From Weizmannia acidilactici (lineage in GTDB: Bacteria; Bacillota; Bacilli; Bacillales; Bacillaceae_C): 64,000 nucleotides of DNA. Location: contig NZ_BKZR01000015.1 of the NCBI RefSeq assembly GCF_008974225.1, positions 1 through 64,000 of the forward strand, in the 5' to 3' direction. The notes beneath the pieces are model-generated. The model saw nothing but the letters and a program-made list of their open reading frames with translations. It did not search any database and was not told the DNA's origin. Position numbers and translations under genes: made by a program. The stretch's first letter is position 1. Each line of letters starts with the position of its first letter. Positions 47,024-56,987 of this stretch are shown here, one piece after another.

Positions 47024-48688
47024 ATGACAGCAACCGTACCGGAAAATGAATTCGGATTCCACTATGCCGGGGTCCATTCACGCGAATTCAATATCCGAGT
47101 AATTGAAATCCACCGGAATGCAACTGGAACCATGACAGAGGAAACACAGGACATACCCGGCATGAGGGGTGATTTGTATCTCGGAGTAGACGAAAGAAGC
47201 AAGCCGATCCCAGTGGACATAGAAATTGTAGCCGATTCCCATGAGCAGCGGAACGAACTGGTCCACCAAATCGCGGAATGGCTAAAACCGGTGGAAGATA
47301 ATGAATTTGAATTAATATTTGATGATGAACAGGATTTTGTATATTACGCCCACGTTTCCAACATAGCAGAGATTACGCGCAGCCTATACAAAGGGCGTAC
47401 AACGATAACATTCACTTGCTCGGATCCAAAAGCATATGGCGAATATATCAGCCAGGAAATAACCGAAAACCCAGCAACAATCATGCCGGATGGCATAGAC
47501 GAATGCTATCCGATTTTTACATGCATTCCGCAAAAAGACGAAAGCATAATCGCAGTAAGCGACGAAGAAGGAAACTATGTATATATAGGTGAGGACGTAG
47601 ACCCGGACACTGGTGCAGCACCGATTGACAAAGAACCGCGAATTTTACACGACAACTGCAATACGCTTGCCAATTGGGATAATATCACCAGTAGTAATAT
47701 TACATTTGAGCTGGAAAATGGTGTCGTCAGCGGATCCGCAAAATCAACAGCAAACACGCTCCGAGTAAACAGTTTCGGCAGCCATGTTAGCGGTAAATGG
47801 CATGGCCCAGTTTTACAACAAATGCTAACGGAAAGCTGCCCGGATTATCGTATAAAAGTACGGATGTTAAATAACCAATATTATGCCAGGGCGCATGGAA
47901 AAATCGAAGTATATCTCTTGGATGCAAACGCGGCCCGAATTGGGAAATTAATGTTAAAAGATAACAGCAACAGCAAAACCGTATATGCCCAGGTGGAAAT
48001 TGGATCCCATACCACACACCACGAAATCTATTACGGAGAAGGAACGGTCAAAAAAGGAAAAAAGGACACCAAAACGATAAAAACCAAAAACGGCACATAT
48101 AAAACAAAAGTAAACGGCAAAACAAAGACCGTACAAAAATGGAAAACTATTAAATTAGACGAAGACCTGACGACTGACACTTTTACAAATTTTTTCGGAT
48201 CCATTCAATTGCAGAAAATCGGTAACAAATACAGCATCGAAATTATGAAGCTAGACATTGACACGATAAAACCATTGTGGTCAAAGCCTATTACAGCAAC
48301 ATGGACAGATACAAACGGCACATACAACAAAGCACTGGCCGGAGTTGCCGTATATATGGCGAAGTATGACATCACAGAAGATACGACCGACCCGGTTACA
48401 AGCTATAAAAATAATGATTTGGCATTAACCGATTTGCAAGTTTGGAACATAATTGATGGCGGAAACAGCGGCAGCACCGAACCGACGGTGATTGTACGTG
48501 CCGGTGATGAAATCAAAATAAATTGTGAAGATCACACCGTTTATAAAAACGGTGATATTTTTATGGAAAATGTATACATTGGAAGTAATTTCCTGACGAT
48601 GCAGGGTGGAATTATGAAAACATTCGCATTCAGCCCGGACATAAGAGACGCCGAATGGTACATGGAGTACAGACCGACAAAGCCATAA
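47024..48688 (+). CDS. Distal tail protein (Dit) with insert domain
   Basis: 554 aa, against about 250-300 for classical Dit. The N-terminal galectin-like hub domain (about 1-150: FGFHYAGVHSREFNIRVIEI...PGMRGDLYLGVDERSKPIPVDIEI) belongs to the Sipho_tail family. The last part (about 480-554, SEPTVIVRAGDEIKINCEDHTVYKNG) completes the fold. Between them an approximately 300-residue insertion (NITFELENGVVSGSAKS...), beta-rich with a Lys/Thr-rich loop, looks like a carbohydrate-binding module, as in evolved Dit proteins. Confidence 0.9.
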   Translation: MTATVPENEFGFHYAGVHSREFNIRVIEIHRNATGTMTEETQDIPGMRGDLYLGVDERSKPIPVDIEIVADSHEQRNELVHQIAEWLKPVEDNEFELIFDDEQDFVYYAHVSNIAEITRSLYKGRTTITFTCSDPKAYGEYISQEITENPATIMPDGIDECYPIFTCIPQKDESIIAVSDEEGNYVYIGEDVDPDTGAAPIDKEPRILHDNCNTLANWDNITSSNITFELENGVVSGSAKSTANTLRVNSFGSHVSGKWHGPVLQQMLTESCPDYRIKVRMLNNQYYARAHGKIEVYLLDANAARIGKLMLKDNSNSKTVYAQVEIGSHTTHHEIYYGEGTVKKGKKDTKTIKTKNGTYKTKVNGKTKTVQKWKTIKLDEDLTTDTFTNFFGSIQLQKIGNKYSIEIMKLDIDTIKPLWSKPITATWTDTNGTYNKALAGVAVYMAKYDITEDTTDPVTSYKNNDLALTDLQVWNIIDGGNSGSTEPTVIVRAGDEIKINCEDHTVYKNGDIFMENVYIGSNFLTMQGGIMKTFAFSPDIRDAEWYMEYRPTKP

Positions 48689-48711
48689 AAACAGGGGGTG
48701 AATATTAGAAA

Positions 48712-51700
48712 ATGTATACTATTTTAGATCCAGATTTGAAGGTATGCGGATTTCTAAGCCTTGACGGATCCCAAGGCTGCAAATTTTATGATGATTTAAG
48801 AACAACCATGATTGCAGACGATCAAGGCAAAGTTTGGAACGATACCCTACAAATTTCCGTACCATATGGGCATCGAGAAACGGAATTAATGAAAAACGGC
48901 TATCATTTGGCAGTACAGGGCGATGATGGCCGTTTTTATTGCTATCGTATCTATAATTACACCGATTCAGCGGTCGGACCGGTACACGTAAAAAGCGTAC
49001 AGGCCATAAATTTGTGTATTTGGGATCTAAACCATAGAACCCTATCAGATAAAACATTCACGAATATTAAAAGTACAGATGCATTTAATTTCGTATTGCG
49101 CGGAAGCGGCTGGCAAATAGGTACAGAAAATTTCGTTGGTACAGCCGACTCGCTAAAATTTACAGCAGACCAAAAAGCACAAGCCGGATTGGATAATTGT
49201 ATAAATGAATATGGCGTCGAGGTAAGGGCATATGTGGAAATATACGCCGGTCAAGTAGTAAACAAAAAGATTGATATTTTACAGGAATTAGGGGTTTCTC
49301 AGGGCCGTAGATTGGAATATAGCCGTGACCTGCAAGGCATAACCAGAACCGGTGACGATTCCGAATTTTACACGCTTTTGCATGTATATGGGCCGGAAGA
49401 CAGTGACGGAAATAAAATCACAATTTCGAGCATAAACGGCGGAAAAGACTATGTGGTGGACGACGACGCAAACGATGTATATAACCACGGCGGACCATAT
49501 TTAGAAGGCTATGTCGCAAGTGACAACATAAAGCAAAAACAAGCCCTTCTGGATTGGGGAAAAGAGCAGCTGCAGAAATACAATCATCCAAAATTCACAT
49601 ATACGGTGGATGTCGCCTATTTGGGATATTTGCCGGGATTAGGCGACCACATAGAAGTGGTAGATTTTTCAATGCAACCGGAACTGACGATCGCGGCACG
49701 AGTTTTGCAACGCGATATTTCAGAAGCAAATCCACAAAATACGAAAGTAACAATCGGTGAATTTGTGGAAGTCGTTGCCGTCACGCCGGCGGATATCTGG
49801 GAGCTGCAGGCAAAGGCAAGCCAAGCACAGCAGGCAGCCGAAAAGGCTTTGCAATACAAAGTCGAAGCCTTTACGCCGGACGGTCTTGATTTTGCGACAA
49901 ACACCGAACAAAAGCGCGTTATCATCCGGGTTTACGAAGGCACGGAAAATGTGACATACAGCCTCGACAAAGCGGCATTTGTTTGGCAAAAAATAAACGC
50001 GGATGGCACGCACGATACAGATTGGGAAGCCGCACATGTCGGAATAGGGAACATCATTACCGTCGGAATAGAAGTGGCAGGCTCAACTATCAGGTGCAGC
50101 ATCGGGGACGCCACAAGCGCGCCCGTCCTGTTTGCAGAGGAATCTGATGCAGCCTATTTTGCAACGTTACCGATGGACAATCCTAGCGATGATGTAAATA
50201 CACATGTTGCCCAATATGCTCAAGTAGATGCTAAGAATGGCTATATTTATTGGTCGCAGGAGTATTTCGGTAGCAAAAAGTCATCTAATGGAGGTTGGCA
50301 ATCATTCAGCATTACAAGAACCACGTTAGATGGGGAGTTCGTTGACCAAATGTGGGTGATCGGCGGCGGGCACGGATCCAACTTTGGGATTGAGCACAGC
50401 GGATCCGATGTTTACATATGGTCGGCCATGATTAACACCAGCAAATCCACGCTAAACGGCACGACATATTGGGGCGTCGCCCGGTTTAAATATACGCCGG
50501 GGGCAATCGTAAAATACGGCGCATCCGGGGTAAGTTTTTATTCGTTCGGCAGCACGACCTACTACCGGGTTAACTTTGATGAGAAAAACAACTACGTCCA
50601 CCTGTCTAAAGGAGAAGCGACTTTTTACGTCTGCAAAACAACGGACATTAAAAACGGCGTTTTCAAACCTTTGTACACCATGGACGCAAGCGAGGCAGGA
50701 TTTAACGGTTCCGACCAAACGTTTCAATCGTCATGTTTGGATTTTCCGTACGTCTATTTTTGCGCTGGCGACATGGACGGGCACGACCAGCGCGTTATGT
50801 ATTGCGCAGACATCCGGAGCCGGAGCCTTGTTTACAAAATTGTTTACACGTTTGATAAGGGCACGGTTAACCAGATTGGCGCCTACAACGAGCCGGAAGC
50901 TATAAGCGTTTACTACGACACAGACGGCACAAAATGGCTGGTACAAGGATTTTCGTGGGGAAACGAGGACGCCGAGGACAGCCAACGAACAAACCAGCTG
51001 TTCCGCATAAGAGAGACGCAAAACAACAGCGCAGGTACAGACAGCGGATCCATTGTTGCGACAAGCCCTGATGTGGTGTTTACAAACGCTACACAAGTTG
51101 CAACCGATGCACAGGGCACAGCTACGCAGGCAGCGGCCACAGCTGCAGGAGCTGCAGAAACCGCAGGACAAGCACAGCAAACTGCCACACAAGCTGCAGA
51201 TGCAGCCGGGCAAGCCCAAGCCACGGCACAGACTGCATCCCAGACGGCCACGCAGGCGGCGGCTACAGCTGCAGATGCGGCACAAGCAGCACAGACAGCA
51301 ATTACGACTGCCAATGGCAAAAACAAAGCATATTATGGCGCAACAACGCCAACCAGTCCCCAATCCGGTGATATTTGGTTTGTGGAGGATAGTAGCGGCA
51401 ATGTGACAGCAATTAAGCATTATGATGGCACACAGTGGGTAACGGACGTTGACAACACCGCACTTGCGCAACAGATTAGTGCCGCACAAGCAGCCGCAGA
51501 TAATGCAGCCGCAGTCGGGCAGGCTGCGCAGCAAGCAGCGCAACAAGCGGCACAAGTCGGAGATTCCGCAGCACAGACAGCTGCGGCAGCGCAACAGGCA
51601 GCAAATGCAGCACAGACTGACGCGGCGGATGCCGTTACACAGGCTAACAATGCTGTCAATATAGCCAACCAGGCAACTCAAAACGCACAAAGCGCTATTG

Positions 51701-54165
51701 ATACAGCCCAAGTTAGTTTCGATAAGGCACAAAGTGCTTTAAGTACAGCAAACAGTGCTCTTGATGCAACAAATATTCTTAGTCAAAAAGTTGATACTAA
51801 TACAGGTGATATAAGCACACTAACGCAAACAACTAACAGTTTAACCAGTCGTATTAGTGATGCGGAAGGGAATATATCTACAATTCAACAGACGACAAAT
51901 AGCTTAGCAAGTCGAATGTCGAATGCAGAAGGCAATATTAGCACACTTACACAAACAGCAAATGGACTACAAACGGCTGTATCTGGAAAAGTAGATACAA
52001 CAACATACAATAGTTTTGTCACGCAAACAAACACGGCGTTACAAAGCAAGTTATCAGTGCAAGATGCTGCCAGCACATACGCAACACAGTCAAGCTTGAC
52101 GCAAACGGCAAACAGCCTTACGAGCAATATTTCAGCTGTACAAACAAATCTCGATAACTTGCAAATTGGTGGCAGGAATTTAGTACCAAATAGCACAGGA
52201 TTATTGCTTAATCCAGACGGGAGAACCGCACAATTTTGGCAAGATGGTACAATATCTCATAAAAATGCAAATGGAACGACTTCATTAGAGGTTATAAATT
52301 CAGGAACATCAGAAAGTATGTGCTCGGGTACGGTATTTAATGTAGAACCTAATACGACATATATTTTTAGAGCAAAAATAAAAGGCAGTACAAATTCTAC
52401 TACAATGGACGTATACTTTTTGGGTTCAAAAACTGCTAAAACTGGTATCGGTGGTAGTTATGATTATATTCATTTATTGGCGTCTGGAACAACAAATAAA
52501 TATGATTGGCAAGAATATATTACAGAATTTACTACCAATTATGATGAAATATGTGGATATGTAAGAATTGATAATAATGCAAGTTCTAATGGAAGCAATT
52601 CAAGCGTGTATTTCTCACAAATTAAATTAGAAAAGGGAACTAAGGCTACAGACTGGACGCCAGCACCTGAGGATTTGGCTACTCAATCACAAATCACTCA
52701 ATTGGCAGATGACATTAATTTACGTGTGTCTAAAGACGACATCATCAATCAGATTAACCTTAGTACCGAAGGCATACTGATTGATGGTAAAAAGGTACAC
52801 ATTACAGGTCAAACCACGATTGATAATGCCGTTATAAAAGACGGCATGATCGAGAGCCTGACCGCCAACAAACTTACAGCCGGCACGATAGATGCAAACG
52901 TGATCACAGTAAAAAACATAAACGCCAGCAATATTGTGACGGGGACGCTGGATGCAAGCAAAGCCACTGTTACAAATATCGACGCAAGCAACATCAACAC
53001 AGGTACACTTAATGCCGCAATAATCGCGGCTGGGTCAATTGATGCAAGTAAACTTAACGTGTCAAGTTTGAGTGCAATTAGTGCGAACTTGGGTAACGTG
53101 ACGGCGGGGACGATCACGGGTGTAACCATGAATCTAGCAAATGGAAAATTCGTTGTAGATTCTTCCGGAAATGTAACATTTAAAGGTGAGTTAAGTGGTG
53201 CAACAGGTTCATTTAGTGGTGATTTAACAACGGGTTATCTAATAATAGGGCAGGATTCTCCAAACTTTGGTTGGTATGAAGATGGAGTAAATGCAGTCGA
53301 ATTTAAAAATCCTGTTCGTGTATCTGATGGAGTCTATCAATGGGGAGACTCTTTTTTTATTAAAGTCGGAAATAATGAGGTGCATTTAAATGGCTTAAAT
53401 GTCATTGTTGATGATACTTTAATCGCTAATTCATTAGCGGCAACAACCATTATTGGTTCTCCAAAATTTAGTGGAGATGTTGATTTTCAAAATCACAATC
53501 TTGAAAATGTGAACAAACTCATATTTAATGACCCAGGTGTCCATGAAGGTCTGGTATGGAATGGTGGAAATGGATGGGAAATCTATGAATCTCCAAATGA
53601 TTTAAGCAATGATGAAGGTAACATGCAATTTGTTTGTGGGGGAAATAGATTATTCACAATCGGTACAGATGGCTCTCTTAATTCTCGCCCAACGTATAAC
53701 AGAACCTACTCATATTCTGCGAATATGTATGTGACATCAAACGGGTATTTTGGACGTGTCACATCAGCTTTAAAATATAAAACTGATGTTGAAGAAGTAG
53801 ACCTATCAAATGGTTATGCAGAGAGAATATTACAATTAAAACCAAAATCATGGCACGACAAAGCACAATTAGAGAGGTATAACTCAGGAGAAGATATTCA
53901 TTTAGATAGAATTTACGGATTGATAGCAGAAGATGTTGAACAGGTCGGACTTAGTGAGTATGTCACATATGCTTATGATGAAAATGGAATTAAAGAAACA
54001 GAAGGTCTCCAATATGATCGACTTTGGACATTATTAATCCCGATAGTAAAAGATCACAATGATAAAATGTCTACGTTGCTAGAGCAAAACCAAAACTTAA
54101 TTTTAAAAGTAGCAAATTTGGAACTAGAAATTGCAAACTTAAAACAAAAATTGGAGGTTGATTAA
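48712..54165 (+). CDS. Tail-associated / receptor-binding protein with S74 chaperone
   Basis: 1817 aa mosaic. About 1-360: Tal-type prophage endopeptidase tail hub (YTILDPDLKVCGFLSL...). About 476-775: a propeller-like domain (DAAYFATLP...IYWSQEYFGSKKSSNGGWQ...) like those binding cell-wall polymers. About 785-1010: Ala/Gln-rich coiled coil interrupted by one small domain (GATTPTSPQSGDIWFVEDS). About 1148-1316: a GGRNLVPNS-type carbohydrate-binding module. About 1380-1475: repeated beta-helix-like strands (NIDASNINTGTLNA). About 1682-1817: Peptidase_S74 self-cleaving chaperone (SALKYKTDVE ... IYGLIAEDVEQ) and a coiled-coil end. It probably recognises the host surface. The last third is visibly more AT-rich. 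Confidence 0.92.
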   Translation: MYTILDPDLKVCGFLSLDGSQGCKFYDDLRTTMIADDQGKVWNDTLQISVPYGHRETELMKNGYHLAVQGDDGRFYCYRIYNYTDSAVGPVHVKSVQAINLCIWDLNHRTLSDKTFTNIKSTDAFNFVLRGSGWQIGTENFVGTADSLKFTADQKAQAGLDNCINEYGVEVRAYVEIYAGQVVNKKIDILQELGVSQGRRLEYSRDLQGITRTGDDSEFYTLLHVYGPEDSDGNKITISSINGGKDYVVDDDANDVYNHGGPYLEGYVASDNIKQKQALLDWGKEQLQKYNHPKFTYTVDVAYLGYLPGLGDHIEVVDFSMQPELTIAARVLQRDISEANPQNTKVTIGEFVEVVAVTPADIWELQAKASQAQQAAEKALQYKVEAFTPDGLDFATNTEQKRVIIRVYEGTENVTYSLDKAAFVWQKINADGTHDTDWEAAHVGIGNIITVGIEVAGSTIRCSIGDATSAPVLFAEESDAAYFATLPMDNPSDDVNTHVAQYAQVDAKNGYIYWSQEYFGSKKSSNGGWQSFSITRTTLDGEFVDQMWVIGGGHGSNFGIEHSGSDVYIWSAMINTSKSTLNGTTYWGVARFKYTPGAIVKYGASGVSFYSFGSTTYYRVNFDEKNNYVHLSKGEATFYVCKTTDIKNGVFKPLYTMDASEAGFNGSDQTFQSSCLDFPYVYFCAGDMDGHDQRVMYCADIRSRSLVYKIVYTFDKGTVNQIGAYNEPEAISVYYDTDGTKWLVQGFSWGNEDAEDSQRTNQLFRIRETQNNSAGTDSGSIVATSPDVVFTNATQVATDAQGTATQAAATAAGAAETAGQAQQTATQAADAAGQAQATAQTASQTATQAAATAADAAQAAQTAITTANGKNKAYYGATTPTSPQSGDIWFVEDSSGNVTAIKHYDGTQWVTDVDNTALAQQISAAQAAADNAAAVGQAAQQAAQQAAQVGDSAAQTAAAAQQAANAAQTDAADAVTQANNAVNIANQATQNAQSAIDTAQVSFDKAQSALSTANSALDATNILSQKVDTNTGDISTLTQTTNSLTSRISDAEGNISTIQQTTNSLASRMSNAEGNISTLTQTANGLQTAVSGKVDTTTYNSFVTQTNTALQSKLSVQDAASTYATQSSLTQTANSLTSNISAVQTNLDNLQIGGRNLVPNSTGLLLNPDGRTAQFWQDGTISHKNANGTTSLEVINSGTSESMCSGTVFNVEPNTTYIFRAKIKGSTNSTTMDVYFLGSKTAKTGIGGSYDYIHLLASGTTNKYDWQEYITEFTTNYDEICGYVRIDNNASSNGSNSSVYFSQIKLEKGTKATDWTPAPEDLATQSQITQLADDINLRVSKDDIINQINLSTEGILIDGKKVHITGQTTIDNAVIKDGMIESLTANKLTAGTIDANVITVKNINASNIVTGTLDASKATVTNIDASNINTGTLNAAIIAAGSIDASKLNVSSLSAISANLGNVTAGTITGVTMNLANGKFVVDSSGNVTFKGELSGATGSFSGDLTTGYLIIGQDSPNFGWYEDGVNAVEFKNPVRVSDGVYQWGDSFFIKVGNNEVHLNGLNVIVDDTLIANSLAATTIIGSPKFSGDVDFQNHNLENVNKLIFNDPGVHEGLVWNGGNGWEIYESPNDLSNDEGNMQFVCGGNRLFTIGTDGSLNSRPTYNRTYSYSANMYVTSNGYFGRVTSALKYKTDVEEVDLSNGYAERILQLKPKSWHDKAQLERYNSGEDIHLDRIYGLIAEDVEQVGLSEYVTYAYDENGIKETEGLQYDRLWTLLIPIVKDHNDKMSTLLEQNQNLILKVANLELEIANLKQKLEVD

Positions 54166-54166
54166 C

Positions 54167-54589
54167 ATGCAAGTAAAAATCGAAAATCAAAAACTCGCAC
54201 AATCTATTAATCTTTTGTATAACCTATCTTTAAAAGGGAAACAGTCCCGGCACCGCACAAAATTTATCAACGCCCTGCGCGAAAAGTACCAGGAATTTGC
54301 CCAAGATGAAAGAGAATTGTTGAAAGAACATTGCAACCTTGATGAAAACGGGGAGCCGAAAACCATCGAGAACGGAACAAAATGGGACGTAAAAGACCTT
54401 GACGCCTTTACTACGGCAAAGAATGAACTTTTCGAGGAAGAACGCGTTTTTGATGGAGGTGATGCTCAGGAAATGCTCAAAACCGTTAAGGAGGTGTTGC
54501 TTAATTGCGATAAAGAATTTGCCGGAGCAGAAGCTGAAATCTATGATTACTTGTGCGATCAATTTGAAAAAGGAGACGATGAAGAATGA
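54167..54589 (+). CDS. DUF1617-like tail-adjacent protein
   Basis: About 140 aa: MQVKIENQKLAQSINLLYNLSLKGKQSRHRTKFINALREKYQEFAQDERELLKEH. DUF1617 proteins occur downstream of the tail fibre in Firmicutes phages; function unknown. ATG at 54167 lies 11 nt after GGAGG. Overlaps the next gene by 4 nt (ATGA). Confidence 0.8.
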   Translation: MQVKIENQKLAQSINLLYNLSLKGKQSRHRTKFINALREKYQEFAQDERELLKEHCNLDENGEPKTIENGTKWDVKDLDAFTTAKNELFEEERVFDGGDAQEMLKTVKEVLLNCDKEFAGAEAEIYDYLCDQFEKGDDEE

Positions 54590-54831
54590 AAATTACACTA
54601 ACAGGAATCAATTTCACTTATGCAAATGGGTATAACGCAGATTACACGGGAGTTAACCTTTCTTTTGCTACGTCAGGAGAAACGTTTAATATTTCTGGAT
54701 ATGTGGCAGTAACAAAAGACGAGTACACGGCAGCGGCTGGCGATGTGTCCAAACTCACGGACCTAATCAAGTCCAAAGTACAGGAAAAAATCGCAGAGAA
54801 ACCAGAAACAACAGAACAAGCAGCTGGATGA
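54586..54831 (+). CDS. Small phage protein, 81 aa
   Basis: Beta-rich N terminus (MKITLTGINFTYANGYNADYTGVNLSFATSGETFNISGYVAVT) and a helical C terminus. Often paired with DUF1617 proteins near tail genes. AAAGGAGACGATGAAG provides the ribosome site. Function unknown. Confidence 0.78.
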   Translation: MKITLTGINFTYANGYNADYTGVNLSFATSGETFNISGYVAVTKDEYTAAAGDVSKLTDLIKSKVQEKIAEKPETTEQAAG

Positions 54832-54832
54832 T

Positions 54833-54857
54833 GGCACTCAATCGAGTGCCTTTTTTA
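54833..54857 (+). terminator. Terminator ending the tail operon
   Basis: GGCACTC AATC GAGTGCC followed by TTTTTTAATT, right after a stop codon. Confidence 0.92.
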
Positions 54858-54882
54858 ATTCCATCAAAGGAAGTGACAAAAT

Positions 54883-55167
54883 TTGACAGTAGAAATCGGG
54901 GTACTCATCGCAGCCGGCGGTTTACTTATCAGCTTTATGATGTACCGCCTTAACTCAACTAAAGAGATCAAACAGGACGGGCAGCAGAACGCCGAACTGA
55001 AAACAAAACTGGAATACATCAGCAAGGGTGTGGACGATATCCGAATCGACATCAAGTCAAATGAAAAACAGATGCAGGCGCTCGGTGAACGCATTACACG
55101 TGTGGAAGAGTCGGCTAAACAGGCTCACAAGCGCATCGACTCGCTGGAAGGAGGTGAACATGCATGA
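54883..55167 (+). CDS. Membrane-anchored coiled-coil lysis-region protein
   Basis: 94 aa, TTG start after AGGAAGTG. One N-terminal transmembrane helix (VEIGVLIAAGGLLISFMMYRL, about 2-22) and a long heptad-repeat coil to the end. It recalls XhlA-type lysis accessory proteins, though in XhlA the membrane segment is C-terminal. It overlaps the endolysin gene by 4 nt, so a lysis function is likely. Confidence 0.75.
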   Translation: MTVEIGVLIAAGGLLISFMMYRLNSTKEIKQDGQQNAELKTKLEYISKGVDDIRIDIKSNEKQMQALGERITRVEESAKQAHKRIDSLEGGEHA

Positions 55168-56171
55168 TAGGGTTTGACATTTACCACGGTAACGGCAATG
55201 TCGATTTTAAAAAGGCATATGCTGCCGGCTACCGGATTGTGATGGTAAAAGCGACAGAGGGCACGACATTTAAAGACCCGAAATTTACAAGCAATGTGAA
55301 GGCAGCCAAAAAAGCCGGTTTTAAGGTTGGCGCCTATCATTTCGCCCGGTTTACAAGCCCGGCGGTTGCCCGGGCAGAAGCTAGGCATTTTTATAGTGTA
55401 ATTAAGAGTTACCTAAAATATATGGACGAACGAATTGCCTTAGACCTGGAAGTTAACCACGCTGGGAAGCAGCTTGTCGCCAGCATGGCAGCATTTTTCG
55501 ACGAAATGAAAAAACTAACTCAACACAAGCTCATGCTTTACAGCATGGGTTATTTTTATCTTACTAACCTAAAAGGTCACCATGACGGCATCCCATTGTG
55601 GTATGCACGGTATGCATCCATCCCCATTGGAGTAAGCAACTACTACATGTGGCAAAAATCGCAAACCGGGAAGGTGCCTGGGATCTCCGGCTATGTTGAT
55701 TTAAACGAAACGGGTCCGGATTATCCGTCCACAGTGCAAGCCACGGTTAAAAAGGCGGCATCTACAGTTAAGGCGGCAACCACGGTAAAAGCCGCTGTAA
55801 AAACAACGCCTTACTATGTCACAGCGAGCAAATTAAACATCCGTAAGAGCCCGGGCGGTGCTATACTTGGTCACCTCAACCACGGCGACAGGGTGCAGGT
55901 GCTGGGCATTTCTGCAGGTTGGGCAAAGCTAAAATCTGGCAATAAGGCAGTCTATGTGTCTGCTAAATATTTGTCTAAGAGCAAGACGGTCACAGCAAAA
56001 AAGCCGGTTAAAAAGGCTGCCCCGGCTCACGTCTACCACACGGTTAAAGCAGGGGACACGGTGGGTGCGCTGGCTAAAAAGTATGGGTCGTCGATCAAGC
56101 AAATTAAAACTTGGAACAAGCTTGATAGCAAATACACAATCTATGTCGGTAAAAAAATCCGCGTAAAATAA
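55164..56171 (+). CDS. Endolysin: GH25 lysozyme with SH3 and LysM domains
   Basis: 335 aa. The N-terminal GH25 muramidase (about 1-185) has GFDIYHGNG with the first catalytic Asp, VKATEGTTFKD, and ALDLEVN (catalytic Asp/Glu pair). A Lys/Ala linker leads to a bacterial SH3 domain (about 212-270, TASKLNIRKSPGGAILG) and a C-terminal LysM (about 287-334, HTVKAGDTVGALAKKYG). It cuts the glycan strands at lysis. No signal peptide, so it needs the holin at 56183. Confidence 0.95.
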   Translation: MIGFDIYHGNGNVDFKKAYAAGYRIVMVKATEGTTFKDPKFTSNVKAAKKAGFKVGAYHFARFTSPAVARAEARHFYSVIKSYLKYMDERIALDLEVNHAGKQLVASMAAFFDEMKKLTQHKLMLYSMGYFYLTNLKGHHDGIPLWYARYASIPIGVSNYYMWQKSQTGKVPGISGYVDLNETGPDYPSTVQATVKKAASTVKAATTVKAAVKTTPYYVTASKLNIRKSPGGAILGHLNHGDRVQVLGISAGWAKLKSGNKAVYVSAKYLSKSKTVTAKKPVKKAAPAHVYHTVKAGDTVGALAKKYGSSIKQIKTWNKLDSKYTIYVGKKIRVK

Positions 56172-56182
56172 GGAGGAAAAAC

Positions 56183-56686
56183 ATGTTACACACTATTATT
56201 CAAGCAGTTTATGCGATCATTCTGGCAGGGATCCCGGCGGTACTAGCTTACGCCGGAAGGTACGCAAAGAAATTTTTGCAATCGAAACACTTGGAAACTA
56301 TCGCTGCCCGCGCTGTGAAATACGCAGAACAACTGCTGCCGGCAGCAGGGGAAGGGAATGCAAAGTATCGTGCCGCGTCTCAATATCTGGCGAAAAAGGC
56401 TTACCAACTGTTTAAGATTAACTTGGAGCCGGACGATATTCAGGCGCTGATTGAAGCGGCGGTGGCTGATCTCAACAAAGAAATGGCTGCATTTGCGGAC
56501 GCTCCGGCGAAAGAAGCTGTGGAAGATGAGGAACCGGCGGAAGAAGAAGCGGATCCGGACGAGGAAGAAGTGTCGTCCACAGATGAACAAGCAGTTGAAA
56601 ACGTGACAGAAACAGCGGCTACGGAAGTGAAAAAAGTAGGAGATATGACGCTGGAAGAACTGAAAGCAGCGCTGGCGAATAATTAA
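56183..56686 (+). CDS. Holin (LLH superfamily 6)
   Basis: 167 aa. One N-terminal transmembrane helix (about 3-24, TIIQAVYAIILAGIPAVLAYAG) is followed by the family segment KHLETIAARAVKYAEQLLPAAGEGNAKYRAASQYL and a very acidic C-terminal tail (EDEEPAEEEADPDEEE). This matches phage_holin_6_1 (LLH). It forms the membrane lesion that releases the endolysin encoded just upstream. Confidence 0.88.
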   Translation: MLHTIIQAVYAIILAGIPAVLAYAGRYAKKFLQSKHLETIAARAVKYAEQLLPAAGEGNAKYRAASQYLAKKAYQLFKINLEPDDIQALIEAAVADLNKEMAAFADAPAKEAVEDEEPAEEEADPDEEEVSSTDEQAVENVTETAATEVKKVGDMTLEELKAALANN

Positions 56687-56738
56687 CCGGGATCCAGGGT
56701 AAACTTCATTTACACCAGGACGTTGCTGCAAAGATAAA

Positions 56739-56762
56739 GCCCTCGCGGAGGTTGCGAGGGCC
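56739..56762. terminator. Convergent terminator between lysis genes and right-end cargo
   Basis: GCCCTCGC and GCGAGGGC (8 bp) with short T-rich flanks on both sides. It lies between the plus-strand holin gene and the minus-strand gene at 56772. Confidence 0.7.
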
Positions 56763-56771
56763 TATTATCGT

Positions 56772-56933
56772 TTAATATTCCAGTCTAAAATCATTGTAGT
56801 CAATGTCATCAAAACCGTTGTCAGCTATAAACTTTTCTTCATCAAATCCAATCAATTCAAGCGCTTCATCCACCATTAAAGAGCGGTTTGTCAAAACTTC
56901 ACCAACCAAAATATCTTCATAAAAAACTTTCAA
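56772..56933 (-). CDS. Small acidic phage protein, 53 aa
   Basis: Short minus-strand gene: TTG start at 56933 preceded by GGAGGGATTGATA, reading MKVFYEDILVGEVLTNRSLMVDEALELIGFDEEKFIADN... and ending in TAA. The acidic composition and strong ribosome site argue that it is real. It lies 54 bp downstream of the gene at 56988 and probably shares its transcript. Not recognised. Confidence 0.7.
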   Translation of the reverse strand: MKVFYEDILVGEVLTNRSLMVDEALELIGFDEEKFIADNGFDDIDYNDFRLEY

Positions 56934-56987
56934 TATCAATCCCTCCAATTTTTATTTTAACCGGCCGTTTAACCGGCCGGAGATTGA

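Noticed and set aside
51100..51720. Apparent DNA repeat array of GCA/CAG units
   Set aside because: It is the codon pattern of an Ala/Gln coiled coil in the tail protein, not a CRISPR or satellite.
50731..51732. 333-codon minus-strand Cys-rich frame opposite the tail protein
   Set aside because: It mirrors the Ala/Gln codon-rich coiled-coil region (GCA/CAG become Cys/Leu/Ser); no start signal and no known family.
52809..53129. Hydrophobic 106-codon minus-strand frame
   Set aside because: Shadow of the repeated beta-helix motif in the tail protein; no ribosome site.
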